A stretch of DNA of 64,000 bases, from NCBI GenBank assembly GCA_027596075.1, contig JADGJC010000061.1:104075-168074 (forward strand), written 5' to 3'. Positions within the stretch are counted from its first letter, which is position 1, and every line of letters begins with the position of its first letter. The translations under genes were made by a program, and so were the position numbers. This DNA comes from Rhizophlyctis rosea. Taxonomy: Eukaryota > Chytridiomycota > Chytridiomycetes > Rhizophlyctidales > Rhizophlyctidaceae. Shown piece after piece: positions 51,868 to 62,319 of the stretch. The notes beneath the pieces were generated by a model that searched no databases, had not been told where the DNA came from, and saw only the letters and a program-made list of their open reading frames with translations.

Positions 51868-53870
51868 TTTGGTTTGTAGTGGGGTGCCGGGTATGTAAGG
51901 TTGAGGACTGCGCTGCTTATGCAGTGACAACGCGCGAATTCACGGCTGCGAGCATTTGTTTCCCCTATGGAAACTTCTGCCCGTCATGAGATACGTTGCA
52001 CAGTACTTTATTTGGCACGTCAGACGCGAAAATTGTTGGTTGGAGTCTCTGTTCAGCAGATGTGTAAGAACTGGAGGTGGAAGTGAAGAATCCAAAAAGT
52101 TGGGGGAGGTGAAGTTGCTCTCCATGAAGAATCACGTGTTAGTTGTCCGAGCGATGTGGACAGATTTCCACCAAGCCACACGTGCTGTCTGAAGTGCAAA
52201 CATTTGCACCCATCGTTAGTACTGAGCAGCAGACATGACGACACCTCTGACTGCACATTGGACTCACGGCGGTGTCAATGATGGGGAAACCATCACAACG
52301 GACGTGGTCATCAGCATTACATATACGAAACAATCAAAACGGTGAGCACGGTGGGCCTTCATATGCGTCCCGAAAGGGGTGCGCCACCAACAGTGTCAGC
52401 CGCGAACCGTCTCCTATCCACACTCACAACTTTCTTCTGTTCATATTTGTTCAGTTCCCATCAAAACCATCATTGCTATCTTTTCGCTCTGTGGTCATCA
52501 TTCTATCATTGGTGGGGCCAGGGCAGGACCACACTATCACCACAGAGCGGTGTGAAACATGGCCATCAGCAAATGCATCACGGTCAGCGGCACAGCCATC
52601 GAATTGCTGACGTTGCAAACCCATGTTCATCAAGGCCATCGCACCGAATTTTCGGTACGTGCTTTTGGCCGTTTTGCAGCCCAAGCCAGCCACAAACGGG
52701 CGGAGGTTGAGTGATGTGCAAAAGGGGGCTGGCCAGTCCGGCCAGAAAGCCAGAGGGGCGGGGGAGGGCCCAGTCGGAGATTGGGAGCAATGCCAGCAAT
52801 GCAAGAGCGTGCATCAGTTGCGTGCCAAACGGGGTTCACTTCATATGACCGTCTCTGTGCAAGGGGCCTCCACTCGCAGTTGGCGACATATCGCAGGTCT
52901 TCGGAGGTCCTTCCCCAACTGTGTGTGTGTGTTGGTGGTCTTGACTGTCTTGCGAACACCCTCGTGAAAGGGGGGGCAATCAACACTGTTTCCGCCTGCT
53001 GCTCCTGCTCGTTGTTTGCAAGTTGCGGCTCTCAATTGCAAGTCTAGTAGGAGGACGGACATCGCATAGAGACTTGTCGCTGTGTGGGGCTCACATCAGC
53101 ACCCCGTCCATATCCATGTCCGAGCGTACCAAGTGAGGAGCAGTCCCATCAAACACACTCAACCCATCACGAGTGTCTGGCCCCCTCCCTACTGCCCATC
53201 CATTTTCCCACACATCCACCCGCACGGATTTTGATCAACCCAACTCTCTTCAACTTCCCTTGCACTAAAGTCATAGAACGTACAACATGTATTTTTAGTA
53301 TCATAGTTATCAGTTTACATTCTGTCGCAATAGTGTAAGAATATCATATGGGCAAAGCATAACAATAGCTCCTCTATTACCCACATCGATATTTCATCTA
53401 CGCTTTCGTTGGTCCCTTACATAGTCAAGGGTGAATAGTGTACTACCCACAGGTGGGTTGAAGGGTTCACACGCGTCGTTGTAGCAAGCCTACCAAAGCG
53501 TGGAAACGTGAGGGCAACCTAACACCACCGTCGTTCCTGTCCATCATCAGATAAAGAACGTAGTTTATCGTAAAGACCCGTACGTCACCAACCTGAACCC
53601 TGTGCGCCAGTGCCCTTACTTTCATTTCACACACGATACGCCGCGCACGTCGAGGAGAACCCGTCACTGCAAACAACCGAACGAGCCACCCATTCCACGC
53701 TGTCAGTATCTGTACTTCCTGGTCGTTGTGGGCAGTTTCCGGCTTTGGTCGTCTGTAACGGAACCCAAACACTGTCCTCTGTCATTGGAGCGCCGGACGG
53801 GCACCATCCTTAAGTTTTGGCTCATCGACCCGCACATGCGATTTGTAATCAATCATTTGATAACGACAAG
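51868..53870. other. Intergenic region between divergent genes
   Basis: About 2 kb. An 11-bp inverted repeat (cgctctgtggt, 52486-52496, and its complement at 52539-52549) is visible. Many open frames overlap here in both strands with no shared motif. No supported gene; an upstream exon of the Whi3-like gene could lie at the right end. Confidence 0.45.
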
Positions 53871-55564
53871 ATGATGCCAGGAACGATGAATGGAACCATG
53901 CAGGTAAAATAAGCTGCCCACGATGGAAGCACTCTACGTGTTATCTCCATCGTCGAACTTACATGTGGCTTTAATTGTTCTACGATCAGGAGGAAATCAC
54001 GACAATCTTCGTTGTGGGCTTTCCTGATGATATGCAAGAACGCGAATTCCAAAATATGTTCACGTTCTCATCCGGATTCGAAGCGGCTACGTTGAAGGTA
54101 CCATCTTTGGGCGAGCCCGACGATGGACTTGGCGGTCAAGGCCGCAAGCAGATTGTAGGTTGCCCTTCGAACCGTGCAATATGCAAACAGCATCGCTTAC
54201 CCTCATGTTATAGATCGGATTCGCAAAATTCCGATCGAGACTGGAGGCTTTGGAAGCTCGGGACATCCTCAGCGGAAGGAAGGTTGATGCAGAACGGGGT
54301 TGCGTCTTGAAGGCGGAAATGGCCAAGAAGAACTTGCACACAAAACGGGGACTGTCAAACGATCATCCGACAATGGGAGGGCCATTCTCCTTGAACCACT
54401 TCGGGCACGTCCCACGGCGCAACTCCAAGGATACGGGCATCTTTGCAGCCGATCCTTTCTACATGGGAACATCGCCATCAGTCTCACGCGACTTATTCGG
54501 CCCACCCGACTTCCCATCACCGCTGGAACTCCTCTATGACGGAGATTCAATGCTTTCCCGTTCCAGCCCCGGCACCTTCGAGTCTCCAATTGCTGGTTCA
54601 TACGGAGACTACATCGATGCCCGACCTTCTCTCCCAGCGGGACTCGTCACCGGTCGACCGCAAGTCCTCGATCCTTCCTCCTTCGAAAGCCGGCCCTTCC
54701 CTGAACTTCTGGACAATACCCCACCCGGCCCATCACACATGATGGCGCGCGCGCATTCCTACTCCGAACGCAGCTTCTCCGAGCGCGGCGGTTTCAGCAG
54801 CGCCCTCTACAACAGCGACAGCCTCCTGACGCGCATCGGCTCCATGTCCCTCAACGGATCAAGTGGCAGCATGAGCATCGGAAGCAGCAGCCCCGTGGCA
54901 ATATCCAACCCATCCACTCTTTCCAACGGCTTTCCGAACGGCCTGACGAACGGCCTATCACACAGTCTCTCCAACGGCCACATCAACGGCAACGGCCACA
55001 TGAACGGCAACGGAATGCTCAATGGCACCGCACCTCTCACACCGGGCAGCGTACCGAGCAACGACAGCAGCAGCGGATCGACGGGCATCACAAGCTCAGT
55101 CTCATCAAGCCCATTCGCACCCGGCACGCCCAACGGCAGTCCGTTCAACAGCATCCGCGGCAACCAGGACCAAAACCCGCCTTGCAATACGCTGTACGTC
55201 GGAAACCTCCCCCCGGACGCATCAGAAGACGAACTGCGACAGCTCTTCTGTCGCTGTCCCGGCTACCGCAGGCTGTGCTTCAAGCCTCGACCGAACGGTC
55301 CGATGTGTTTCGTAGAGGTAAGGGCTCATTATGCTTATTGAAGAATGAGTTGATAAAGCACCCTGTGCTTACATCCACTATCTCACATAACAGTTCGACG
55401 ACGTCCAATGCGCAACACAAGCCCTGCTCCAACTCTACGGCAACCCCCTCAGCAACTCAACAAAGGGCGGCATCCGCCTCAGCTACTCCAAAAACCCGCT
55501 CGGCGTCCGCCAACAACCCTCCACGCCGGGAAGCAACATCCACGCCGTCCCCGTCATGATCTAA
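53871..55564 (+). CDS. Whi3/Scw1-type RNA-binding protein
   Basis: Four exons (53871-53903, 53990-54154, 54214-55317, 55394-55564) give 490 residues. The N-terminal RRM has [20 protein letters not shown] and [17 protein letters not shown]. The C-terminal RRM has [39 protein letters not shown] and [14 protein letters not shown], the strongly conserved block of budding yeast Whi3/Whi4 and fission yeast Scw1. These proteins bind mRNAs (in yeast, G1 cyclin CLN3) and influence cell size, wall integrity and granule formation. Between the RRMs lies a long low-complexity segment with SP sites and Asn-Gly repeats ([14 protein letters not shown]), the kind of region that drives granule formation in Whi3, although Whi3 itself uses polyGln. 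The first exon is short ([11 protein letters not shown]) and the start is less certain than the body. Confidence 0.92.
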
Positions 55565-56920
55565 GGATCACCTTTCTTCCGCGCACGCATCCCTCACCTC
55601 AACCCACCATTTTTCCACCCGAACATACCCAATCCATCCATAAACCTTCAATTTCGTCTTTCTGTTACAAAACATCATCTTCATTTCCGCCCGAACGCGC
55701 CCCCCATCTAGCACCATTTTGCATTAGCCACATTGTATACCAGATTTTTTCTTTTTCTGTTTCGTTTCTTCTTTGCTTGTTTTACTTTCCTAGCATTTTG
55801 CGGAGTTTTTTCTGTTTCGTTTTTCTACTTTTTTCTTTGTACAGGAGTCAAAATCGGGAAAATCGGAAAGTGGGGGGGGGGGGGGGGGGGGGGACCCCCC
55901 GGAACCATGTTACAGGGCCATTATAGCGGGTATCGTTCCTTTCTGTCGCGTATCATCAGCGTATAGTTTTTCGTTTCTTTGCATGGGTTCGGTTTTGCGG
56001 AAATCAGTAGAATAGTTTTTCTTGAAGTGCACCCATTTTTCATCCCGAAATACTCTAGTTTCTCTTCCTTCTTTTGTGTTTTCTATCTTTTGTTTTTGCT
56101 TTTTTCTCTTTTCATTCGTTCTATATTGCACAACGTCTAACTTTTCGTCTCTTTCGAAGAGGTTTCTCTCTCAGTAGTAGTACAATACATTGTCATTGGC
56201 TCTTTGATATGTGGTGTGTTTGAGTGTTTGCACGTGGCGTCTTGAGGTGAACGTGTAAAGATTGTTGCGAGACGATGGTCTTATATTACAAACGATACTC
56301 ATGATACACAATAACACAAAACAAATCGACTCATCACCACCAACCAGCCAGCCAAGACCGCGAGCACCAGAGACACTCTTGAAGCGTTCGGTTGGGTGGG
56401 TGGGGTAATAGCCTTCTTTGCCCATCCCGTCTGTGCCGAACGGTATCTAAATGAAATAGGACGAGTAAGAGATCTGATCGTGAAGATTGAAAGATAACAA
56501 GTCACGACATTTACCTCATGGCACTTCACAATCTAACAGGCTATACCGCCACCGCTTCGACTACTCCCGTGCCGGAATAATCTCTAAGATTGCATGATAT
56601 TAGTCTTGATAGAACTAAGATGAAAGGAGACACCGGTATTGAACCTACATCGGGCACTGCAGAGCAACGCCTGGCTATCCCGTCGCGCCAAATCCCAGAA
56701 TGTGCCTACACGGGTGATTTGTTTCTTCTAAAGAGGGAACGTCAGTTGAACATACGAGAAGCGAATCCAGGCGATGAAACCTACCAGCGGCACCGCACAC
56801 GTTCCGCTTCTAGGTCCCTATGTTCCCCACCAGTAAAGGGACTCTTCCACTAAAAAAGGATGTAACAAATGGGTGTGAGCGAGGACTTTCATGGAGAGGA
56901 AGACACTGAAGTAAAACGTA
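55565..56920. other. Gene-free region with a 22-base G run
   Basis: 3' flank of the Whi3-like gene followed by T-rich DNA (about 55740-56170). A G homopolymer at 55872-55893 is followed by acccccc. No supported gene. Confidence 0.55.
55872..55893 (+). repeat. Homopolymer, 22 G
   Basis: Twenty-two consecutive G, in the 3' flank of the Whi3-like gene. It could form G-quadruplex structure, and its length may be imprecise through sequencing or assembly error. Confidence 0.85.
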
Positions 56921-57715
56921 CCTCTCGGCCACCAAACCCCCGCAAACAGATCCCCAAAAGAAAACGTTAGTAGTTAGTCCCCCTCCCCTCCCGACCTGTG
57001 CCTTCCGTTGGTGATGTCCCATTTGCTAAGGCAGCCAAGATGGTATTAGAACACAATCGTGGAATGGAAAATGAAAGCTTGATAATCACCTCACGGCACT
57101 TCAAATCACCACGTACTATGATCCCCAGGATTGTGCCTTCCTTTCGACGTAGTATGCCCCGATCTGCAAAAGGATATGTGTCCATGACTCGAAGGCACTA
57201 ACAACGCGAAGTGCAAAAGAGTGACATTACCTCCCGGCACGTCACTAGCCCACGGAAAGAGCAGTCCTCGCTTGTGCCTCCTTTGCGTTGTAGTCCCTAT
57301 ACCTGCAAAAGCAAAAGGAATGTTAGGAACTTGGGCACCGTCAAACCAAATCACCAAATTCACAAACCTCGCGGCACATCACTAGCCCACGTACGCAAAA
57401 TACTCCCAGCGGCAGCCACTCTCTCACTTCACCCCCAAGATGACTCCCAGGTTGCCTCCGGAAAATCGAACTAACAGGTGGGTAGTAACTCCCGCTAGGG
57501 ACCGCCTCATCCAAAGAATATCCATTGCAACCTTCTTTCATCAAGGGGGTTCCGTGAAGAGAGCGCATACCCCACCTCGATCAATTTCTCCCTTCTTGAT
57601 TGTGCCTCGCGTATGCGCGGTAGTCCCTGAACCTGCAAAGAAAAGGAATGTTATGATTTGACCACCGTCAACCCGAAAAAGCAGACACACACGAACCTCG
57701 CGGCACATCACTATC
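56921..57715. repeat. Diverged repeat family with intron-like borders
   Basis: On the plus strand ctcgcggcac or a close variant recurs at 57090, 57231, 57368 and 57697, with a weaker form near 56921. On the minus strand each copy reads GTGCCGCGAG followed by GT. Upstream of most copies lies an acceptor-like CCTTTTCTTTGCAG block followed by a GGACTACCGC-like motif and GAGGCACAA. Segments between the two borders are about 72-74 bases in the shorter copies. Frames contain stops, so I do not call a gene. The family may be decayed tandem exons or a non-coding repeat. Confidence 0.6.
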
Positions 57716-58254
57716 CCGCGTACGCCAACCAGGTCATCTAAACCATGCAAAATCGGCGCCGAAATGAGAGTATCCTGACCTATACAAAGAAGTTTAAATA
57801 CAAAGTAATCTATCTTATACAAAGAAATTTAGTATACAAGGTAATCTATAACTAACCCCATACAAAACAAGTGCCGCCTACTTGCCGTTCCTATAACCTG
57901 GACGAAAGGAGCTTCGGAGGGCAATAGTCCGAAAACAGCGTCCCACAAAAAGGGGAACGGGATGGCCGCAATCCGTTGAATATCCCCTTACCAAAGGATA
58001 CTACCGGTTCAACTGAAATGCTGCCAAGTCGTTGATGATGCCTGGACGGATCATTGACGATGCCATGATGTCGAAGACATCATGATACCCCTCCCCATCT
58101 CGCAGCAAAACCATTGCTCAGCCGACAAAACAGCCCGGCTCTCCTGGACGGATCCACGGAACCTGTACCATCCACTACTGCTCTCTTTCCACTATCCCAA
58201 TTCCACCCCATATCGCCGGTTATTGGACGGTTGAAGAAGGTAGCTGTTCTTGCT
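57716..58254. other. Spacer between the two repeat families
   Basis: About 540 bases without a gene. An inverted repeat with 9-bp arms and a 3-base loop (catgatgtc and gacatcatg) lies at 58064-58084. Part of the right half resembles the following satellite weakly. Confidence 0.45.
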
Positions 58255-59120
58255 GTACGAATCCCGAAAAGGAAATCAACACCAGTAACCCTGAGGTTAT
58301 GATGCCGGGATGCTTGGAAGTCTTGATTGCTGATGGCGACGATGTCGTGGTTGTTGTCGATGTTCCCGTACGCAGGTGACAAGTGCCGTCCCTATGGCCA
58401 GCTAGCTCTCGCCGCAGCCTGAGTTGTTGGGCCTGAGCTGTCATTGCATCGCGCAAGATTCCAAAAAGGAAATCAACACCGATAACCCGAAGGCCGGTGG
58501 TGCGGGGAAACTTGGAAGTCTTGAATGATGGCGGTGGTGAATCGATGTTGTTGATGTTGTTGTTGTAGTTGTCCTGCACGATACGTCAAGTTGCCACCCG
58601 AAGGCAGCTAGCCTCCGCCGCAACGGGAACTGTTCTTGACCGTAAAGCACGATTCCCAAAGGGAATTCAACACCTTGAAACCTGCGGCAGTGGTGCCTGT
58701 GGTAGTGCCAGGAAACTTGGAAGTCTTGGATGATCGCGGTGGTGATGTCGATGTTGTTGTCGATGTTCCCGTACGCAGATGACAAAGTGCCGCCCAGAGG
58801 GCAGCTAGCTCAGGCCGCAACCTGAGCCGTCATTTCACGAACGCAAGATTCCAAAAAGGAAAGCAACACCTTGAACCACGGGGCAGTGATGCCCGCGGTG
58901 GTGCCAGGATGACTTGAAGTCTTGAATAATGGCGGTGGTAAATTCGGAGTTGTTGTTGTTCCGGTACGAACGACAAGTGGCCACCCGAAGGCAGCAAGCC
59001 CCAACCTCGGCCTGAGCTGTCATCGCCGTAACGCAAGATTCCAAAAAGGAAATCACACCGGTAACCCTAGGGTTGTGGTGCCGGAAAACTTGAGATCTTG
59101 GATACAGGCGCGTAGTGCCG
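58255..59120. repeat. Tandem satellite of about 195 bp, five copies
   Basis: Five head-to-tail units start near 58255, 58453, 58647, 58842 and 59033 (periods about 198, 194, 195 and 191). Each begins gcaagattccaaaaagga or a variant, followed by aacac, a ggtggtgcc-like block, aacttggaagtcttg and a gatggcggtggtga block; the second half has the cgaaggcagctagc motif. The last unit is partial. Copies differ by substitutions and small indels. Minus-strand frames in the units give similar peptides but are interrupted. Confidence 0.85.
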
Positions 59121-59651
59121 TTTCTGAGAATGAGAAACGAAAGTCAGAATCGAGAAGGAGAATGTCGGAATGATGGTATCCGAGCCCATGCTCGACCGAA
59201 GGTGGAAGTCTTGGATACCGAGAACACACCTTGAGAGGTTTCTTGGATGGATGGATGCAGCGAGCGTTGATGTCGTGGATGAAAGAGCCCGATGACCAAA
59301 TTCACCGTGGTGGATTCGCAAGATGAATTTAGTTGGACAAAGAGAGAGGAATGATTTGACACGTCCAACAGCTGGCCTTGGTGATCCTGAAAGTGGCTTG
59401 GACAGCTTGATTTACATCCGGATTGGACTGTGGCTTGTAACACCAGCCGGATAGAAATTTTCACCGGTGAGCGTTTGACCCGTTTATTTTTAGCAGCTCG
59501 ATGAGCTCGCGCACTTTTGCTTCCTTTGCGAGTTCTCCTTTAGTAATTAGAGTTGGGGAAGGACATCTTATCACGTACGCACCAGGAACAAGAAGTTATT
59601 ACATATATTGGACGTTCGCCGCCACGACTTACTCCGTCTCAGCCCACCACA
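59121..59651. other. Intergenic region
   Basis: Runs from the end of the satellite to the LRR gene and should contain its promoter. No gene is seen. Confidence 0.5.
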
Positions 59652-61591
59652 ATGAAGCTGACACCCGCGGTGCTCGCCTCCCGCACGGACCGTCCTCTTC
59701 CCGACCTCGTCGAAGTCAACTGCTCCAACCTCGAAATATCGCATATTGACGACATATCCGTATGCGTCAACCTCCACAAACTAGACCTGACAAACAATGC
59801 AATCAAAAAGGCTGACGCGTTGTCGGGCATACACCACAACAAAGAGTTGACATGGCTAAAGTTGAAGATGAATAAGTTGGAAAGTTTGGAGGGTGTGGGG
59901 ACGTTGACGAAGCTTATTGGTGGGTCTTTGTAGGCTTCATCATGCATTGGCGGCTAGTCTCATAGCATCAATGTTCAACAGTGCTGGATATGAGTCATAA
60001 CGAAATAAACCGGATATCGCATCATGTTTCTACTTGCACGAACTTGAAAGCGCTGATCCTCAACAACAACAAGATTGCCCGGATAGAGAATCTGAACAAC
60101 TTGAAGCAACTAGCAACATTAGGTAATGACTTCATGCGTGGGTCCGCCGCTTGACATATGCTCACTCTCATTCCGTTCTCAGTTCTCTCACATAACAAAC
60201 TATCATCGATCGACTCCCTCGCATCCCTCCAAAACCTCACCAAACTTTCCATTGCCCACAACGCCCTCCGCGCCTTCCCAACAACCCTAACCGCAAACCC
60301 AACCCTCAAAGAACTCCGCCTAAACGACAACAAACTCCTCTCAATTCCCGACGAAATCCGCCAAATGCCGGCCCTCGAAATCCTCGATCTAGGAAACAAT
60401 CTCATCTCCTCCATCGCCGACGTCGTCAACCTGGCTTCCCTACACAACCTTGTGAACCTCAACTTGAAGGGTAACCCACTGGTAGCCAAGTCCGGAGAAG
60501 GATACAAGGACAAAGTAAGAAGTCTTGTACCCGGGTTGAGGGTGTTGGACGGCGAGAGGTTCGATGAGAAGTTTTTGAAGAGAAAGAACAAGAGAGCTGG
60601 AAAGGGAGCGGAGTTTGTGGAGAGTGTGAGGAAGGCGGAGAAGAGGAGGCAGGGGATGATTGTGGATGAGAGCGATGAGGGTGAGGAGGGAACGGATGCA
60701 GGGAAGCGGAAGAGGGCGCGGGTGGAGGAAAGTGTTGATACGCGTGCAGAGGCGAGGGATGTGGACGCGCAGGCTGCGAATGGTGCACCGAATAGAAAGC
60801 GGAAGCCGGGCGGGGAGGAGCATGACGCACGGAAGCGGTCGAGGGTAGAAGAGCAAGGACAAAAACAGGAGCGGAAGCAGGTGCAGGATCGGGCAGCATC
60901 CCAGAAGGCACCACCTGCAAAGACCACGCCTAATCCGAAGAATCAAAGCAAACCGAGATCAGCTCCCATCGCCGAAGACGACTTCTTTGTTTCTTCAACG
61001 GATGCCGCTCCTGCGTCTGCGAAGAATGGGGCGGCGTCGAAGGGAAAGACGATGGGTAAAGGTGGTAGTGGTGGGTGGGAGGTGAAATCGAAACCTGGCG
61101 CAAAATCAAATCAGTCTGGTGGCGCTGGGACGAAGACGGTGGGCACGGCAGGGAAGAGCGGTGGGGCGTCAAAACCTAAGGATGGGCCGAGAAAGGAAGA
61201 TAACGCTGCTGAGAGGAAGAAGATAGCCAAACCTCAAGGTGGTGCAGAGCAGAAAGACAAGCCCAATGCCAAGTCTGATCAAAGCAAGGCGGTGGGGGCG
61301 GGGAGCGGAGAAAGCGGGAAGACGAAAACTCCTTCCGCTGCTGTTAGTGGCCCTAATGCTAAAGCGGATCCACCAGCAACACCTGCTACTCCAAAGGAGC
61401 CGGCAGCACCAGTACCTCAGCCAACACCGCGAGAGGAAGAGAAGGCCCGATCCGGTGTGGTGGCGGTTGTAGAGGCCAAGCGCACTGGTCCCAAAGCCAA
61501 GGCAGCAAAGGTCGAAGCATTTGATCCGACGGTTTTGGAGAAGAGTGCTAGTACTGCTGCGTCGGATTTGCTTGTTGGTGGATGGGATTGA
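59652..61591 (+). CDS. Leucine-rich-repeat protein with long basic C-terminal tail
   Basis: Three exons (59652-59919, 59982-60122, 60183-61591) give 605 residues. The N-terminal about 230 residues hold SDS22-type leucine-rich repeats (LHKLDLTNNAIKKADAL, LKALILNNNKIARIENL, LTKLSIAHNALRAFP, LKELRLNDNKLLSIP, LEILDLGNNLISSI), ending in an LRR cap (NPLVAKSGEGYKDKVRSLVPGL). Both introns cut just before a VL.(M)SHN repeat start, as usual for LRR genes. The remaining about 370 residues are Lys/Ala/Gly-rich and disordered, with nuclear-localisation-like KRKRAR and RKRKPGG. SGVVAVVEAKR and FDPTVLE near the end form a small conserved-looking block that I recall from plant and protist LRR proteins with basic tails. 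A scaffold role in the nucleus is inference. The ATG used gives MKLTPAVLASRTDRPL. Confidence 0.87.
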
Positions 61592-62319
61592 TGGGAAGGG
61601 GCAGTACTGAATGAAAAGAGATGTAAATTGATGGGTGCTGCATAATTTAAGTGCTGTTTCAGAGTTTCAACGTGTATCACTAGCTGAAAACGTAAAAGGT
61701 CCGCGGACGTGAATGTCAGATTTGGACGTAGTTTATTGAAACTTTGCAAGAAGTGCATACATATTGCTGTACAGCGATTGAAATACTAACGCGCCATTAT
61801 AGTACAAAGAAGGTGCATGTATGTCTCGACAATAATGAACAAGTGGTATATGGAAGGTCACTTACCTCGTGATGTCCATGATATGGACCGAAACATGCGT
61901 CAAATGTCGTACACATACTGCTGGCGCTGCTCACCATCCACTCTCCCGCTCACTCAAAACAGAACTGTGTCGCGTATGTTATGGATTCTTGAGTCCCGTC
62001 GTTTCGGCTTGTAAGATCCGACCGCGCAACAAGACAATGCAGGAGCAGAGTACCCGCGGCCACGGGCGGTCAAATATTTCCAAGCCACGCACTCCTTGTG
62101 CTGTTGGTGGCACGTCACTTCGACATGCATTGAAGTGCATTCATCAAGCCCCACACGGTCACGTGCCACTTCGACATGCATTGAGAGCATCTCCACCCTT
62201 GTCCACCTTTAACAAGCCAGTCACGTGATCTGAAAATCCGATTTCCGAAAAAAATCTGCACCTAACCCCACCCTTTGTCTTTTTCGACTGTCTGTAATTT
62301 CCTTTCAAAGTTATATTGG
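61592..62319. other. Intergenic region left of the transposase, with a direct repeat
   Basis: An 18-bp direct repeat (cacttcgacatgcattga) lies at 62116-62133 and 62167-62184. The left end of the transposon should be here or just beyond, but I could not fix a terminal inverted repeat. Confidence 0.5.

Noticed and set aside
58080..59060. Several similar minus-strand peptides inside the satellite
   Set aside because: They repeat because the DNA repeats; frames are broken between and within units, and there is no consistent start or splice pattern.
56921..59120. Possible CRISPR-like array
   Set aside because: The repeats are long or contiguous, diverged, without uniform unique spacers, and the genome is eukaryotic.
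62185..62200. gagcatctccaccc next to the direct repeat as a transposon end
   Set aside because: It recalls ends of some plant Harbinger elements, but no inverted partner is visible in the window, so the end is not assigned.
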